Below, one piece after another: positions 23,101 through 32,470 of a stretch of 64,000 bases of DNA. Source of the DNA: Prostheceraeus crozeri (lineage: Eukaryota > Platyhelminthes > Polycladida > Euryleptidae); NCBI GenBank assembly GCA_907163375.1, contig CAJQUW010016963.1:1-64000 (forward strand), read 5' to 3'. Position numbers and translations under genes: made by a program. The notes below the pieces were generated by a model. That model made no database searches. It had not been told where the DNA came from and saw only the letters and a program-made list of their open reading frames with translations. How positions within the stretch are numbered: the stretch's first letter is position 1; each line of letters opens with the position of its first letter.

Positions 23101-26100
23101 AGCTATTCTTCCTTTCAGCTACTTGGAAAGTTTGGATCGGATAGTAGCTCCTGACTACATGCCAACTTTACAGGACATTTTACGTGTACGAGTACCGACT
23201 ACAGGGATAATCGAATATCCCTTCGATATGGATTCGATCATCTTCCGAATGGTCGATGTTGGTGGACAAAGGTCTGAAAGGCGGAAATGGATTCATTGTT
23301 TTGAGAATGTGACTTCCATCATGTTTCTGGTAGCATTGAGCGAATACGACCAAGTATTAGTTGAATCAGATGAGGTAAATTCATTTTAAATATCTTAAGA
23401 GAAGTACAACGACATCGGAATGATTGACAGGTACCTACATGGTCGCAAACAAAATTGCCGGTTAACAACACAATAGTAGCATAATTAAGGGAAAGCCAAT
23501 GAAAAAACAAACTCAAAGGAACGACCAGCTGAAGATTGGAAAATCAAAACTGGATGATAATTTCATGCATTAAGACTAAGCATGCTACTTCAAAAATACT
23601 ACTTACATACCACTGAATATGCAGTGCTAGATAGAACAACAAATAAAGACATTGGCAAGGAAGAAATGAGAAAAATGAAAAAGAACAATTGAAATAAATT
23701 ACGAAAATTAATTTCGTCTCCTTCCGTAAATTTACGGAAGTTAAGTTTTTATTCTATTCTAGTATTCTATGTCTACTTTACACTTTTCTTGTTAATCGTC
23801 AAGTATTTTAATTCATTATTGTTCAGATTATTATTCTGTTATTTCTGTTGGTTATGACAATCATGTAGCGACATGTAGGCATGCATTCTGGATTGTTGCT
23901 GCGGTGAGTTCATTCCAAGCCATATTGGCGAAACGTCACACATCTCTAAAAAACTGTACCCGATGAAGAATTTAATTTTTTCTCAAAGTTTACTCCGGAT
24001 ACGAGGAGTCATTGGCTTATTTGAAAAAGAACAAAATAGAGAAGCAAAACAATGCGTTGACGGGTTCATTTTCCTGCTACCATGTACCTGTCAATCCATC
24101 TGATATCGTGGTGGTCTAATGTGAGATGTGTTAATCGGTCGTCATTCAACAATACAATGCAGTCGCTTGAGAATGGTCTATGAGGTAGGCCGAAAGATCG
24201 CGCACTGAAAAGAAAAGACGCCTTCTATCTCAATAAATTAGGGAAACCTCTTCTTGAAATAAAGTATATTCAATTCCATGTGTTTCAAATAATCTTCAAG
24301 CAGCTTAGCATGAACAATGCAGCTGCAGGCGAGCACAGTGAAGTGAATCCCAGCAGTTTGAAATTAATGTCGGTTGTTCAGGTTCTTTCCTAACACTGGA
24401 CTTGTTTATCACCCATGATCTCTTATTGAGGTGCAACATTTTGAATTTAAGCAAAATTATTGGAAAATATTGAAATGTTGAAATGAAGGATGAAATTGAG
24501 CTAAAAGAGAGTTTATCAAAATATTTCAGTCGTTATTCTGTGTGCACCTTTTTACAGTGTGCGCAGAGCTGCACACTTGATTCAGGAGAAAACAGAATCG
24601 ATCTTGGTTCTCAATAATTGTTTAGAAAAAATGACACAGATACTATGATTGGATCGTTAAATTCGTGAAGTATCCGAGTTCCCCACGATATCGAAGTCTA
24701 CACTCTTTTCCCTGTGATGAAACTCAACAAATGTTCTCTCAGCTTCATGACGTCACTGAAATGTGATAAACTGGTCCTTCAGCATTCATAGGTTGGTTAA
24801 GGAAATATGAACTGTTTCACTGTAAACCAGAGTATTGTAAGGATTTTATGAATCTTGGTGTGATGACATGCGAGGCGCCGTAGACATGTACAGGCTCCTT
24901 GTGGACACTTTTTTGGATACTTTTATTTTTCCTTTCCAAAAAATCACTGAACATCTAAAATGACCTCGCACAATTTTAAATGAAAGTATTTCATAATTCG
25001 GTCCATCATGAGCTGCTCTTTATTATGTTTTGCAGAATCGGATGGAAGAATCGAAGGCATTGTTTGGTACAGTGATTACTTATCCATGGTTTCAAGATTC
25101 TTCAGTTATCCTCTTTTTGAACAAGAAGGACTTGTTCGAAGAAAAAATAATGAGCTCGCACTTGATTGACTTCTTCCCGGAATATAATGGTAAGTTGAAG
25201 TTGCTCGCTAAATGTTGCTGAGAAATGTTAAAATGAGCATTTTCGTGATATTCACAGGATATCAGAATGAGTCAAGTTTGGGAAATTCAGTCAGCGGGAG
25301 TTTGATTTTCGATTTGCAGTGCCATCAATTTTTGTCAGATTTCATCAAGCTCTTAGCCGTTTTGTAAGGAGATTTGTGAACATTTTTTGATTCTTAGCTA
25401 ATTTTTTGCAACTAGTTATCATGTCTGACACGTATTCAGCGCCTCTTGTCAATGCTCGCACCATTGTCTTAAAAGAAGTTTCACAAAATTTCCAACAGAT
25501 ATTCAAGACGTGAAATTCAAATTTTAAATCGCAATTCATAACAGCAAGATGGTCAAATGGGCAAAAACTGATCAGAGGACTCCCCAGCATTTTTGACCAC
25601 AAATCACCTGAGTAAAAGAGGGCTAGTACCCTTTTGCAATATTTTCAAAACCTCATGATGGTCACCTCAGCAGTCTTCGTCTTGAAGTGGTAATAATTCT
25701 CGTAATGTGTAGAATAGAGTTGAATAAAATGCGGACAAATTTCATTTGAAGTCTCATAGTTTCCTTAGATAACCTTCTGAGATTAAATGTATGTCATAGT
25801 AGATAATTGGGATCTGCATTGAGTCATTCTCCAGTTTTTCCGACAGTCACTGATGTTCGTTTAATTAATGAGGAAGCATTGCAATGAATTGAAGCCTTTC
25901 TAATCGGCAAAAATTTGTGATTAAATAGAAAATGTTTCGGCTATGAGTCAACAGATGCAAAATCTTTGGAGATAAAGGAATAGAGAAATGATGTGAGAGG
26001 TATTCAGTGTATTGTAATGTACATGGCATTTGCACTCAGGAATATGAATAGAAGCATATAGTGCATATGAATAACAAAATATATTGAGGAAAGATGCTAA

Positions 26101-27130
26101 TACAAAATAATTTGAAAGTTTTAGCCCTGCAGTATATGAGTTATTAATTTGCGTCTTTGCGAGCGAGGCATCTTTACATAGATCATATTGTATGTATTTT
26201 CACACTCGGTGGAAAATGACATTTCCATGTTTCAAACAGCTTAGAAACCGTGATAGTCAGGTGGAATCTCATCTTTCTTGTAGGTCCTCCACGAGATGCC
26301 ATATCCGCTCGCAATTTTATCCATCAAATGTTTTTGGATTTAAATCCTGATCCACGGAAATTCATCTACAGCCATTTCACTTGTGCTACTGGTGAGCATA
26401 ACTGCTTCATTGTCATGCTTCATTCCATGACTCTTCTCCATTTCGTATTAAAGTCTAAAAAAATTTCCATGACGTATTAAAGTTGGATTGCATGCAACTT
26501 TTGGATTGAATGTACGCACACATTGTATATCAATCGATTTTCTGAACCAGTTGAACATTCTGACATAATAGTGAATAGTATAAGCTTTTACCGTGAACAG
26601 CGAGATGAGACCTTGACTGAATGATAATGCATCAATCAGTTTCTTTCTGCTTTGGGTAAAAAACATAATTGCTCACTCTAAAAGAATTTGTCCTAATTAA
26701 ACCCGCTTAGTGTTGCTTTGAAATCCGGCTTTTAAACATTCTGTTCGGGATCTATTTGCAGAAGTAAATTTTCGTTTCCTTAAATTCAAAGAGATTTTTA
26801 TTTTTCAAATGCAAAATTCCCCATAATCAAGTAGCGATGATTTTCTCGTATTTCTTGGCAGTGAAGATGGTTTTAAAACCCAAAAGAAATATCCCGTTTG
26901 AAATTAAATTTTTCTTAAAAAAATGATTAATAATTACCAATATTTTCCAAAGATGAAGAAAAGCATCATTGCTCTCCTTCCGAATAAAACTATGAATAGT
27001 GACACTTCACTGCATTTTCTGCTCAATCACGTGTTCTTCCTTTTCAGATACAGACAATATTCGCTTTGTGTTTGACGTTGTCAAGGACACCATCTTAGAA
27101 AAGAACCTGAAAGACTTTAATTTCGACTAA
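17135..27130 (+). CDS. Heterotrimeric G-protein alpha subunit, Gq class (seven coding exons)
   Basis: Coding exons with GT-AG introns: 17135-17261, 18539-18723, 20163-20317, 23119-23374, 25036-25189, 26284-26391, 27048-27130, giving 355 residues, the usual Gq length. Gq couples receptors to phospholipase C at the plasma membrane. Visible motifs: N-terminal [20 protein letters not shown] as in Gq; P-loop GTGESGKST (about 43-51); switch I with Arg180 and Thr183 in RVRVPTTG; switch [14 protein letters not shown] with Gln206; NKKD (270-273); TCAT near the end. No Gly2, so no myristoylation site; Cys4 and Cys6 in MAFCSC could be palmitoylated. The C-terminus DFNFD departs from the usual Gq EYNLV, which could alter receptor choice. 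Relative to vertebrate Gq genes the fourth exon covers two exons and the last is split by a phase-1 intron. Introns carry MITE-like repeats. All key residues are present, so it looks functional. Confidence 0.95.
19085..19471. repeat. Inverted pair of an approx. 130-bp repeat in intron 2
   Basis: The stretch about 19085-19217 (TTGAGTCAATTTCCATTCTA, CAGATAAACAGT) recurs inverted at about 19336-19471, and a third copy in the first orientation lies at about 19605-19730 inside the element at 19480-19834. A related left part occurs at about 18985-19065. These look like nested miniature transposons. No coding capacity. Confidence 0.75.
19480..19834. mobile_element. MITE with approx. 80-bp terminal inverted repeats in intron 2
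   Basis: The arms begin CATAGAAATTGACAACAATA (19480) and the complement ends at 19834; about 80 bp are nearly identical, including GCACAATAACGGCACATAAA. The inner part holds another copy of the repeat at 19085-19217. It sits between exons 2 and 3 of the G-alpha gene, on neither splice site. I could not settle the target duplication. Confidence 0.8.
22611..22795. repeat. Inverted repeat in intron 3
   Basis: GGGCATTCATTAAACAT and CACACTACTGGCA near 22611-22650 face their complements near 22753-22795. Further out, TAGAATAATCAAATACTGAG (about 22415) and TAGAATAATCAGATATTGAG (about 22708) are direct repeats. This may be a small degenerate transposon. Confidence 0.55.
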
Positions 27131-27266
27131 ATCTTGTAATATAAACATTATGTGGAAGTGCATCTTCGAATGAGCACTTTGTGTGATTTCTCATTTTTCA
27201 CAAATTCTCATGCTAGCAATGTAAATTCATTTATTGTGATTATGACAATATATACTTCTACATCTA

Positions 27267-27272
27267 AATAAA
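27267..27272 (+). terminator. Polyadenylation signal AATAAA after exon 7
   Basis: AATAAA lies 137 bp after the stop codon in CATCTAAATAAAACAATAG. The duplicated copy has lost these bases (CATCTAGAGCAG), so only the first terminal exon has an obvious canonical signal nearby. Confidence 0.6.
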
Positions 27273-27679
27273 ACAATAGAGCAGTTTTTAATTACAAATT
27301 CTACTACCGGATGCAGAAAGAATCCGGAACACGAAAATATATAATCCCATTTTCATCATGAAAACAAGAATAACGATTTGTAGGAACTCTTTTCTCTTGT
27401 CACGGAAAATTACAACACGTCAGTGCACAATAAACCAAGTGATGAATGTCGCACTTTGAATTGCTTTTTTTTATTACTTGTGATGTTGCTTTGAAATCCG
27501 GCTTTTAAACATTCTCTTCGTGATTTATTTCCAGACGAAAATTTTCGCTTCCTTAAATTTAAAGAGATTTTTATTTTTCCAAAGATGAAGAAAAGCATCA
27601 CTTCTCTCCTTCCAAATAAAACCATGAATAGTAACACTTCACTGCATTTTCTGCTCAATCACGTGTTCTTCCTTTTCAG

Positions 27680-27762
27680 ATACAGACAATATTCGCTTTG
27701 TGTTTGACGTTGTCAAGGACACCATCTTAGAAAAGAACCTGAAAGACTTTAATTTGCACTAA
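27680..27762 (+). CDS. Duplicate terminal exon of the G-alpha gene (alternative C-terminus)
   Basis: The exon is preceded by the same TTCCTTTTCAG acceptor as exon 7 and enters in the same phase. It encodes 26 residues identical to exon 7 until the end, where FNFD becomes FNLH before the stop. Spliced to exon 6 in place of exon 7, it would change only the last two residues of the receptor-contacting tail of G-alpha. It lacks the nearby AATAAA of the first copy, so it may be unused. No internal stop or splice defect is visible. Use as a true alternative exon is inference. Confidence 0.6.
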
Positions 27763-27855
27763 ATCTTGTAATTTCATTTATTGTGATTGTGATAATATAA
27801 ACATCTACATCTAGAGCAGTTTTTAAGCACAAATTCTAATACTGGATACAGAAAG

Positions 27856-28435
27856 AGGTGTTCAGAAAGGCGACCCGCTTGGGCCTCTATTGCTCTCTCT
27901 TGCCCTGAAGCAAGTGACAGACCTCATCTCATCCAACGTCCCTCAACTCCGTTTCCATCTATTTTACCTCGACGATTGCGTTATCGTTGGTCCTGTGCGT
28001 GCTGTGAAGGGAGCCCTCGGTCTCCAACTAAATATTCCCAAATGCGAATTGTGGTTGCCTTCAGGCTCAATCGATCTCGACATTTTTCCTCCAACGATCA
28101 AGAGAATGGAACCGCAGGGCATCCAATTCCTCAGCGCTGGCATCGGCTCTCCTTCCTTCGTCAACACCATCGCCGAATCGCGAGTCAAGCAAGCTGCTTT
28201 TCTCCAAGAGATTATACCGAAATTGGACGACCCACATTGTGAGCTGGCACTCCTTAGATCCTGTGCCGAGGTCTCCTCCTCGCGACATCATGGCCTCCAT
28301 TGTCTCTTTCGACGATTCCATCCGGAGCTGCCTTGAGAAGGTGTGCCAGTTCTCCATCATCGACTCCTCGTGGTCTCAAGCTACTCTTCCCATTCGTGAC
28401 GGCGGCTTAGGCCTTTGCTCAGCTACCTCATCCAC
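27856..28435 (+). pseudogene. Non-LTR-type reverse transcriptase relic, 5' part (interrupted by Polinton)
   Basis: The frame opens with GVQKGDPLGPLLLSLAL and later FYLDDCVIVGPV, which are reverse-transcriptase motifs B and C (YLDD active site). Further on RDGGLGLCSA is typical of the same family. The copy is 5'-truncated against the duplicated G-alpha segment, and at least one frameshift separates the parts near 28240-28330. The element continues at 61549 after the outer Polinton. A plain retroelement remnant, not functional. Confidence 0.75.
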
Positions 28436-29004
28436 AGTAATGGGCAAAAGACCGTTCCAGGACACCTAAAATTCAAAAAAATAGTATCTTTAAAAACGAC
28501 ATAAATTCATGAATTTGAACCCTTTTTCAGGTTTTTAAGACCTAAATACATGAATTTAGTCCATTCAAAAAGTACCATTTTTTCAAAAATGGTACTTTTT
28601 AAAAACGACATAAATTCATGAATTTGAACCCTTTTTCAGGTTATGAAGACCTAAATTCATGAATTTATGACGTTTTTAAAAATACCCAATTTTTCAAATT
28701 TTTCAAAATCTCAAAATTTGAGAATTACAATTTTCACCCCCGCTTAAATCATGACCGTTCCAGGACACCGAAAAAATCAGAAAAGTTAAGAATCTCAAAA
28801 TTTGAGAATTACAATTTTTACCTTGTAAATCATGTCCGTTCCAGGACACCGAAAATTAGTATTTTTAAAAACGTCTTTTAAATCCATTTTTCAGGTTTTT
28901 AAAATATATCATGTGACTAAAAATATTTCTTTAAAAATGGAAGAAACAAAAGTGGAAGGAACTTCAGAAATGGATGAAACTGCAAGAATATATCCTTCAT
29001 TATC
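28436..29004. repeat. Left terminal inverted repeat, type A
   Basis: Matches 60966-61548 inverted. The block CCGTTCCAGGACACC occurs three times (about 28453, 28756, 28834). Palindromes such as AATTCATGAATT recur, and an inverted pair around GGTACTTTTT lies near 28570-28610. The repeat includes the start codon and first residues of the membrane-protein gene at 28937. Confidence 0.92.
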
Positions 29005-29665
29005 ATATGAACGTAGTTCTACTTTAATGGACATTGAAAAGATTAACATTGAAAAAATGAATAAAGAAAAACACAAAGATAGAGTTAGGTATATGAAAGA
29101 TAAGGAATCTCAATTATTATTAAGATTAGAGCATTATAAAAAATTAAGAAAGAGATGGACTAAAGTTAAGAATGTAACACAAGGAATTGGCATATTCTTA
29201 ACAATAAGTTTAGGTGCTTTGACAATTGTTATATCTTCAGGTGTTTTAGTAATTCCAGTAGTTGCTACAGCTTTAACAGGTACGGGTGTTTTTGCAACTT
29301 CACTTGTTACAATGTTAGAAAAATCTTTAATAACTAAGAAACGAAAATCATTAAAAACTAAGCATTTACATATTAAAGAAGTCTATGATAAACTACATTA
29401 CTACTTTCAAAGAGTATGTGATGATAATGTTATTACGTTAGATGAGATTGAAAAATTTGATCAAATAGCTAATGAAGTAAATCAAATATCATTTCAATCA
29501 CAGACAGAAAAAGTTGATGATAAAAATAAAAAGGATGGCAAAATTTCTAGTGATGCTAAAATTTCTAATGAAGAAAATGATAAAATTTTTTTAGAAGAGT
29601 TAAAAACTTTAAGCGAAAATTTAAGCAAAACTTTATTAAACAAAACTTTATTAAACAAAACTTAA
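28937..29665 (+). CDS. Polinton terminal membrane/coiled-coil protein
   Basis: The frame gives 242 residues from the start preceded by TTTAAAA, the usual start context in these elements; an upstream in-frame start lies in the terminal repeat and is less likely. Residues 1-80 are charged with coiled-coil potential (IEKMNKEKHKDRVRYMKDKE), about 83-127 form one or two hydrophobic segments (GIFLTISLGALTIVIS and SGVLVIPVVA), and the tail is charged, ending in a repeated LLNKT. Function unknown; a membrane-bound virion or assembly role is a guess from the hydrophobic hairpin. The same gene is at 55513-56220 and, shortened, at 39287-39607. Confidence 0.75.
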   Translation: MEETKVEGTSEMDETARIYPSLSYERSSTLMDIEKINIEKMNKEKHKDRVRYMKDKESQLLLRLEHYKKLRKRWTKVKNVTQGIGIFLTISLGALTIVISSGVLVIPVVATALTGTGVFATSLVTMLEKSLITKKRKSLKTKHLHIKEVYDKLHYYFQRVCDDNVITLDEIEKFDQIANEVNQISFQSQTEKVDDKNKKDGKISSDAKISNEENDKIFLEELKTLSENLSKTLLNKTLLNKT

Positions 29666-29801
29666 AACGAGAAAACTTTAAACGAGAAAACTTTAAACGA
29701 AAAGATGTCAAACAACAAAGCAATAAAAAAATAATTTGTTCAGTAAAATGTTTTTGCTGTATTCCAATGTTACCACAAAATTCAAATATTATATTTTAAA
29801 A

Positions 29802-30622
29802 ATGGATAAAATTAGAGCTGATAATTTTAAAAGAATAAAACAATTAGAAGAGTTAATAAAACAAAGAAATATTATGAAAGAAAATCATCTTCAACATAGA
29901 ATGATAAAAGCTGGTATTCAATCTGATATGTTTGAAAAAATGCAGCAAACCGAGCAAGTAAAAACTGATTTTGAAAAAACTATGAAACCATTTAAAACTC
30001 TTGAAAAAGAAAGTACAAATAATGATAAACAAATTGATATAACAGATCCAGAGCACAAAACTATATTAGATGACTATGGATTACTAGAATCAAACATTAA
30101 TAAGAAATTACCAAGATCTATGCAATTTGAACATTCTATTTCATTTATAGATGGAAAAACAATACCTAGATTTTATCTCGGACAAAAAGAAATATTTCCA
30201 CAACCTTTTCGAGGTATAATTTTTCACCAGATAAATCTCCTTTTAATTTAGATAGAAATTTTGTTAATCTTTTAAGAGGAGCAGATTTAAATAATTATGC
30301 TGTAGAAGATCTCATAAAATATAAAGCTATGTTAGACAGAGTTGGTGCAGTAAAATCTCTTAGACGTTATAAACAATTAGAAAATTTATTATCAACGGGA
30401 GTTAAAGTAGGGAAAGGTTTATCTGAAAAACAGAAAACTGAAACAACTGTATTTTTACCAGATGATCCACAAGAATTACTAAATAGATTAAATATTTTAA
30501 TATCTGCAATAAAAGAAGGACATAATTCTAGTTTCAATGAAATTCATGCTATATTGAAAAGACTGTTAGAAAAGAAGATTCTAAATGAAGAGGATTATAA
30601 AAGTATAACCGGACATCTCTGA
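29802..30622 (+). pseudogene. Polinton coiled-coil protein of unknown role (broken, about one break)
   Basis: The start MDKIRADNFKRIKQLEELIK opens a charged, coiled-coil region rich in Lys and Glu; a middle block has ISFIDGKTIPRFYLGQKEIF, and the end DPQELLNRLNILISAIKEG is helical. It lies between the membrane-protein and minor-capsid genes, as in the inner element (54572-55391). Its place among capsid genes suggests a minor structural or core protein, which is inference. It ends in a hairpin cluster (GGACATCTCTGATGTCC and GGGCTTCGCCC) just after the last codons. Confidence 0.65.
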
Positions 30623-30645
30623 TGTCCTCCAGGGCTTCGCCCGTA
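30611..30645. repeat. GC-rich mini-hairpin pair
   Basis: GGACATCTCTGATGTCC and AGGGCTTCGCCC are two small stem-loops in AT-rich surroundings, at the end of the 29802-30622 gene. The same pair, inverted, lies at 54528-54556. A decayed version is at about 3366-3400 inside copy 3's terminal region. Confidence 0.85.
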
Positions 30646-30724
30646 GCTGAAATATGTTGTTTCTAATTTTTTTATAAAAAAATATTTCATAAAAAAAATA
30701 TTTATTTAATTTTTTAGTTTAAAA

Positions 30725-31513
30725 ATGTGTTCAGCAGATTTAGACAAAATTAATAATCATTTAGAAAATCTAATAGAGATTTTGGGTTCATCAAAATTTA
30801 GTACGACGTTAAAAATTATAACAACTACTTCATCACACACTTGTAATTTAGAACCCATTCTACATTTGGAACAAAATAAAAATTATCAAATTGCATTGAC
30901 TAGTTTCTCCACATTTAACACTATTCAAAATGTTATAAAAGATGTGAATGATCAATTTAGATATTCTACTGATAAAGGCAAAACATGGAAAATACTAACT
31001 TTTCTTCCTGGTTCTTACGAAGTTGAAACAATATCAAATGAAATTAAGAGACATTTAGGTATACCATTTAAAGATAAGAAACAATTACATTTTGCAGTTG
31101 AACCGGCAGTTAATAAAATTTCTCTTACTTTAGACGAAAATCATCAAGTTGATTTTAATCATGATAGATCATTGTCAAAGCTATTAGGATTTAATAAACA
31201 AACATATAGTCAAGGTTATCATTTAGGTGAGAAGATTCCAAAAATAACTGAAATAAATTCAATTGTTGTACATTGTGACATTATTGAAGGAGGATATATA
31301 AATGGTAAATTATCAAATTTAATATTCAGTTTTCCAGCTTTTACTGTACCCATTGGTTATAGACTAAATGTAATTCCACAAACATTAATATATTTCCCTA
31401 TTACAAGAAAAACTATTAACAACATTAACATGAGAATCACTGATGAGAAAGGACAAGAAATAAATTTTGGAGGTGAAGAGATTATGATAGATCTTTTGGT
31501 TCGAGAGGTATAA
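30725..31513 (+). CDS. Polinton minor capsid protein (single jelly-roll, penton-like)
   Basis: The frame gives 262 residues. In Polintons and adintoviruses this protein builds the fivefold vertices of the capsid. Family-typical phrases are LTSFSTFNTIQN (about 58-69), LPGSYEVETISNEI, LSKLLGFN, INSIVVHCDIIEGGYINGK, TLIYFPITRKTINNIN and the closing EKGQEINFGGEEIMIDLLVR. It lies directly before the packaging ATPase in both large elements and in copy 3. The inner copy (53652-54440) differs at only a few residues. The frame is whole. Tandem small hairpins follow the stop. Confidence 0.9.
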   Translation: MCSADLDKINNHLENLIEILGSSKFSTTLKIITTTSSHTCNLEPILHLEQNKNYQIALTSFSTFNTIQNVIKDVNDQFRYSTDKGKTWKILTFLPGSYEVETISNEIKRHLGIPFKDKKQLHFAVEPAVNKISLTLDENHQVDFNHDRSLSKLLGFNKQTYSQGYHLGEKIPKITEINSIVVHCDIIEGGYINGKLSNLIFSFPAFTVPIGYRLNVIPQTLIYFPITRKTINNINMRITDEKGQEINFGGEEIMIDLLVREV

Positions 31514-31572
31514 ACTCCCGTTCGGGAGGTATAAACTCCCGTTCGAGAGGTATAAACTCCCACGCGAAGCTA
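31498..31572. repeat. Tandem hairpin repeat at the end of the minor capsid gene
   Basis: The unit GAGGTATAAACTCCCGTTCG is repeated about three times; each can fold as CTCCCGTTCGGGAG or close variants. The first unit supplies the last codons and stop of the capsid gene. The inner element has about one unit at 53646-53662, and copy 3 has a decayed version near 860-890, so the array expands and contracts. Confidence 0.85.
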
Positions 31573-31660
31573 GAGAAGTTTAATTTTCTTCTTATTATTA
31601 TCCTTCTTATTATTATTCTTTAAAAACAAATAAATTGAAATTAATTTTTTTTATTAAAAA

Positions 31661-32427
31661 ATGAGTGAAGTGCCCCCATTAAATAAAAAAAACTTAGATT
31701 TAATCATCATCCAAATTTATCTAATAAAGTTTTGTCAGTTATTTGTGGAAGATCAGGATGTGGAAAAACATATCTATTATTTAAAATTTTAACGACTCCA
31801 AATTTTTTGGATTATAAGAATCTTATAATTTATACAACAACAGCAGAACAACCTGTCTATCAATTTTTAAAATATGGATTTGAAAATAATCTTAAAAAAA
31901 CAGCAATTGCTTCATTATTCAAAGAATATGAAAAATCTGAAGATGAAGAAGAAATAAGTTCGTGGTGTGAAGAAGCAACAAAAAATAATCAGTTAGTAGA
32001 ATCTAATAAAAATAACCATATAAAGATACAATTAATAGATGATAGTGGTAATATGCAAGATCCTAGTAAACTAGATAAAACAATGAAACATTGTGTAATT
32101 TTTGATGATTGTGTTAATGATAGAAATCAGTCAGTTCAGAGAAATTATTTCACAAGAGGTAGACATAATAACTGTAGTGTATTTTATTTAACACAAAGTA
32201 TGTATTCATTAGACGGAAGTGTTATTAGAAAGAATGCAAATATATTTATACTATTTGAAATAAATGCAAGAAACTTAAGTGATTTGTTAAGAGATTTATG
32301 CGTAAGAAATAAAGATGAATTTAAACAATCGTGTAATAATGCTTGGTCAAAAGATTATGGCTTCATTACAATTAATATTGATAAAAAAATTCATGAAAGA
32401 GTTATCGAACAATTGTTCTCTGACTAG
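31661..32427 (+). pseudogene. Polinton genome-packaging ATPase (outer; broken, about one break)
   Basis: This is the FtsK/HerA (A32-like) ATPase that drives DNA into the capsid. Walker A is GRSGCGKT, Walker B is HCVIFDDC, and a sensor-like YLTQSMYS follows. It starts 150 bp after the minor capsid gene. The protein is nearly identical to the inner copy (52796-53563) until the last few residues, where the two elements part: VIEQLFSD here, VIENIFEE there. Hairpins GGCTTCGCC and GGGGCTTCGCC lie at the stop, which is the border of the exchanged polymerase cassette. Confidence 0.88.
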
Positions 32428-32429
32428 GC

Positions 32430-32470
32430 TTCGCCTCGAGGGGCTTCGCCACGACTGAAAGTCGATAGAA
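32430..32470. repeat. Mini-hairpins at the ATPase/polymerase border (outer)
   Basis: AGGCTTCGCCT, GGGGCTTCGCC and CGACTGAAAGTCG are three small stem-loops in a row immediately after the ATPase stop. Sequence similarity between the outer and inner elements stops here. Convergent genes (ATPase plus, polymerase minus) meet at this point, so the hairpins could also act in transcript ends. Confidence 0.75.

Larger units (their letters stand above)
26711..27855 (+). repeat. Tandem duplication of the 3' end of the G-alpha gene
   Basis: The block about 26711-27330 (end of intron 6, last exon, 3' untranslated region) recurs at about 27484-27855. The second copy lacks about 140 bp of intron and about 90 bp after the stop. 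Around the exon the offset is 632 bp. The second copy runs directly into a truncated reverse transcriptase at about 27856. The copies keep identical splice acceptor context. Confidence 0.9.
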
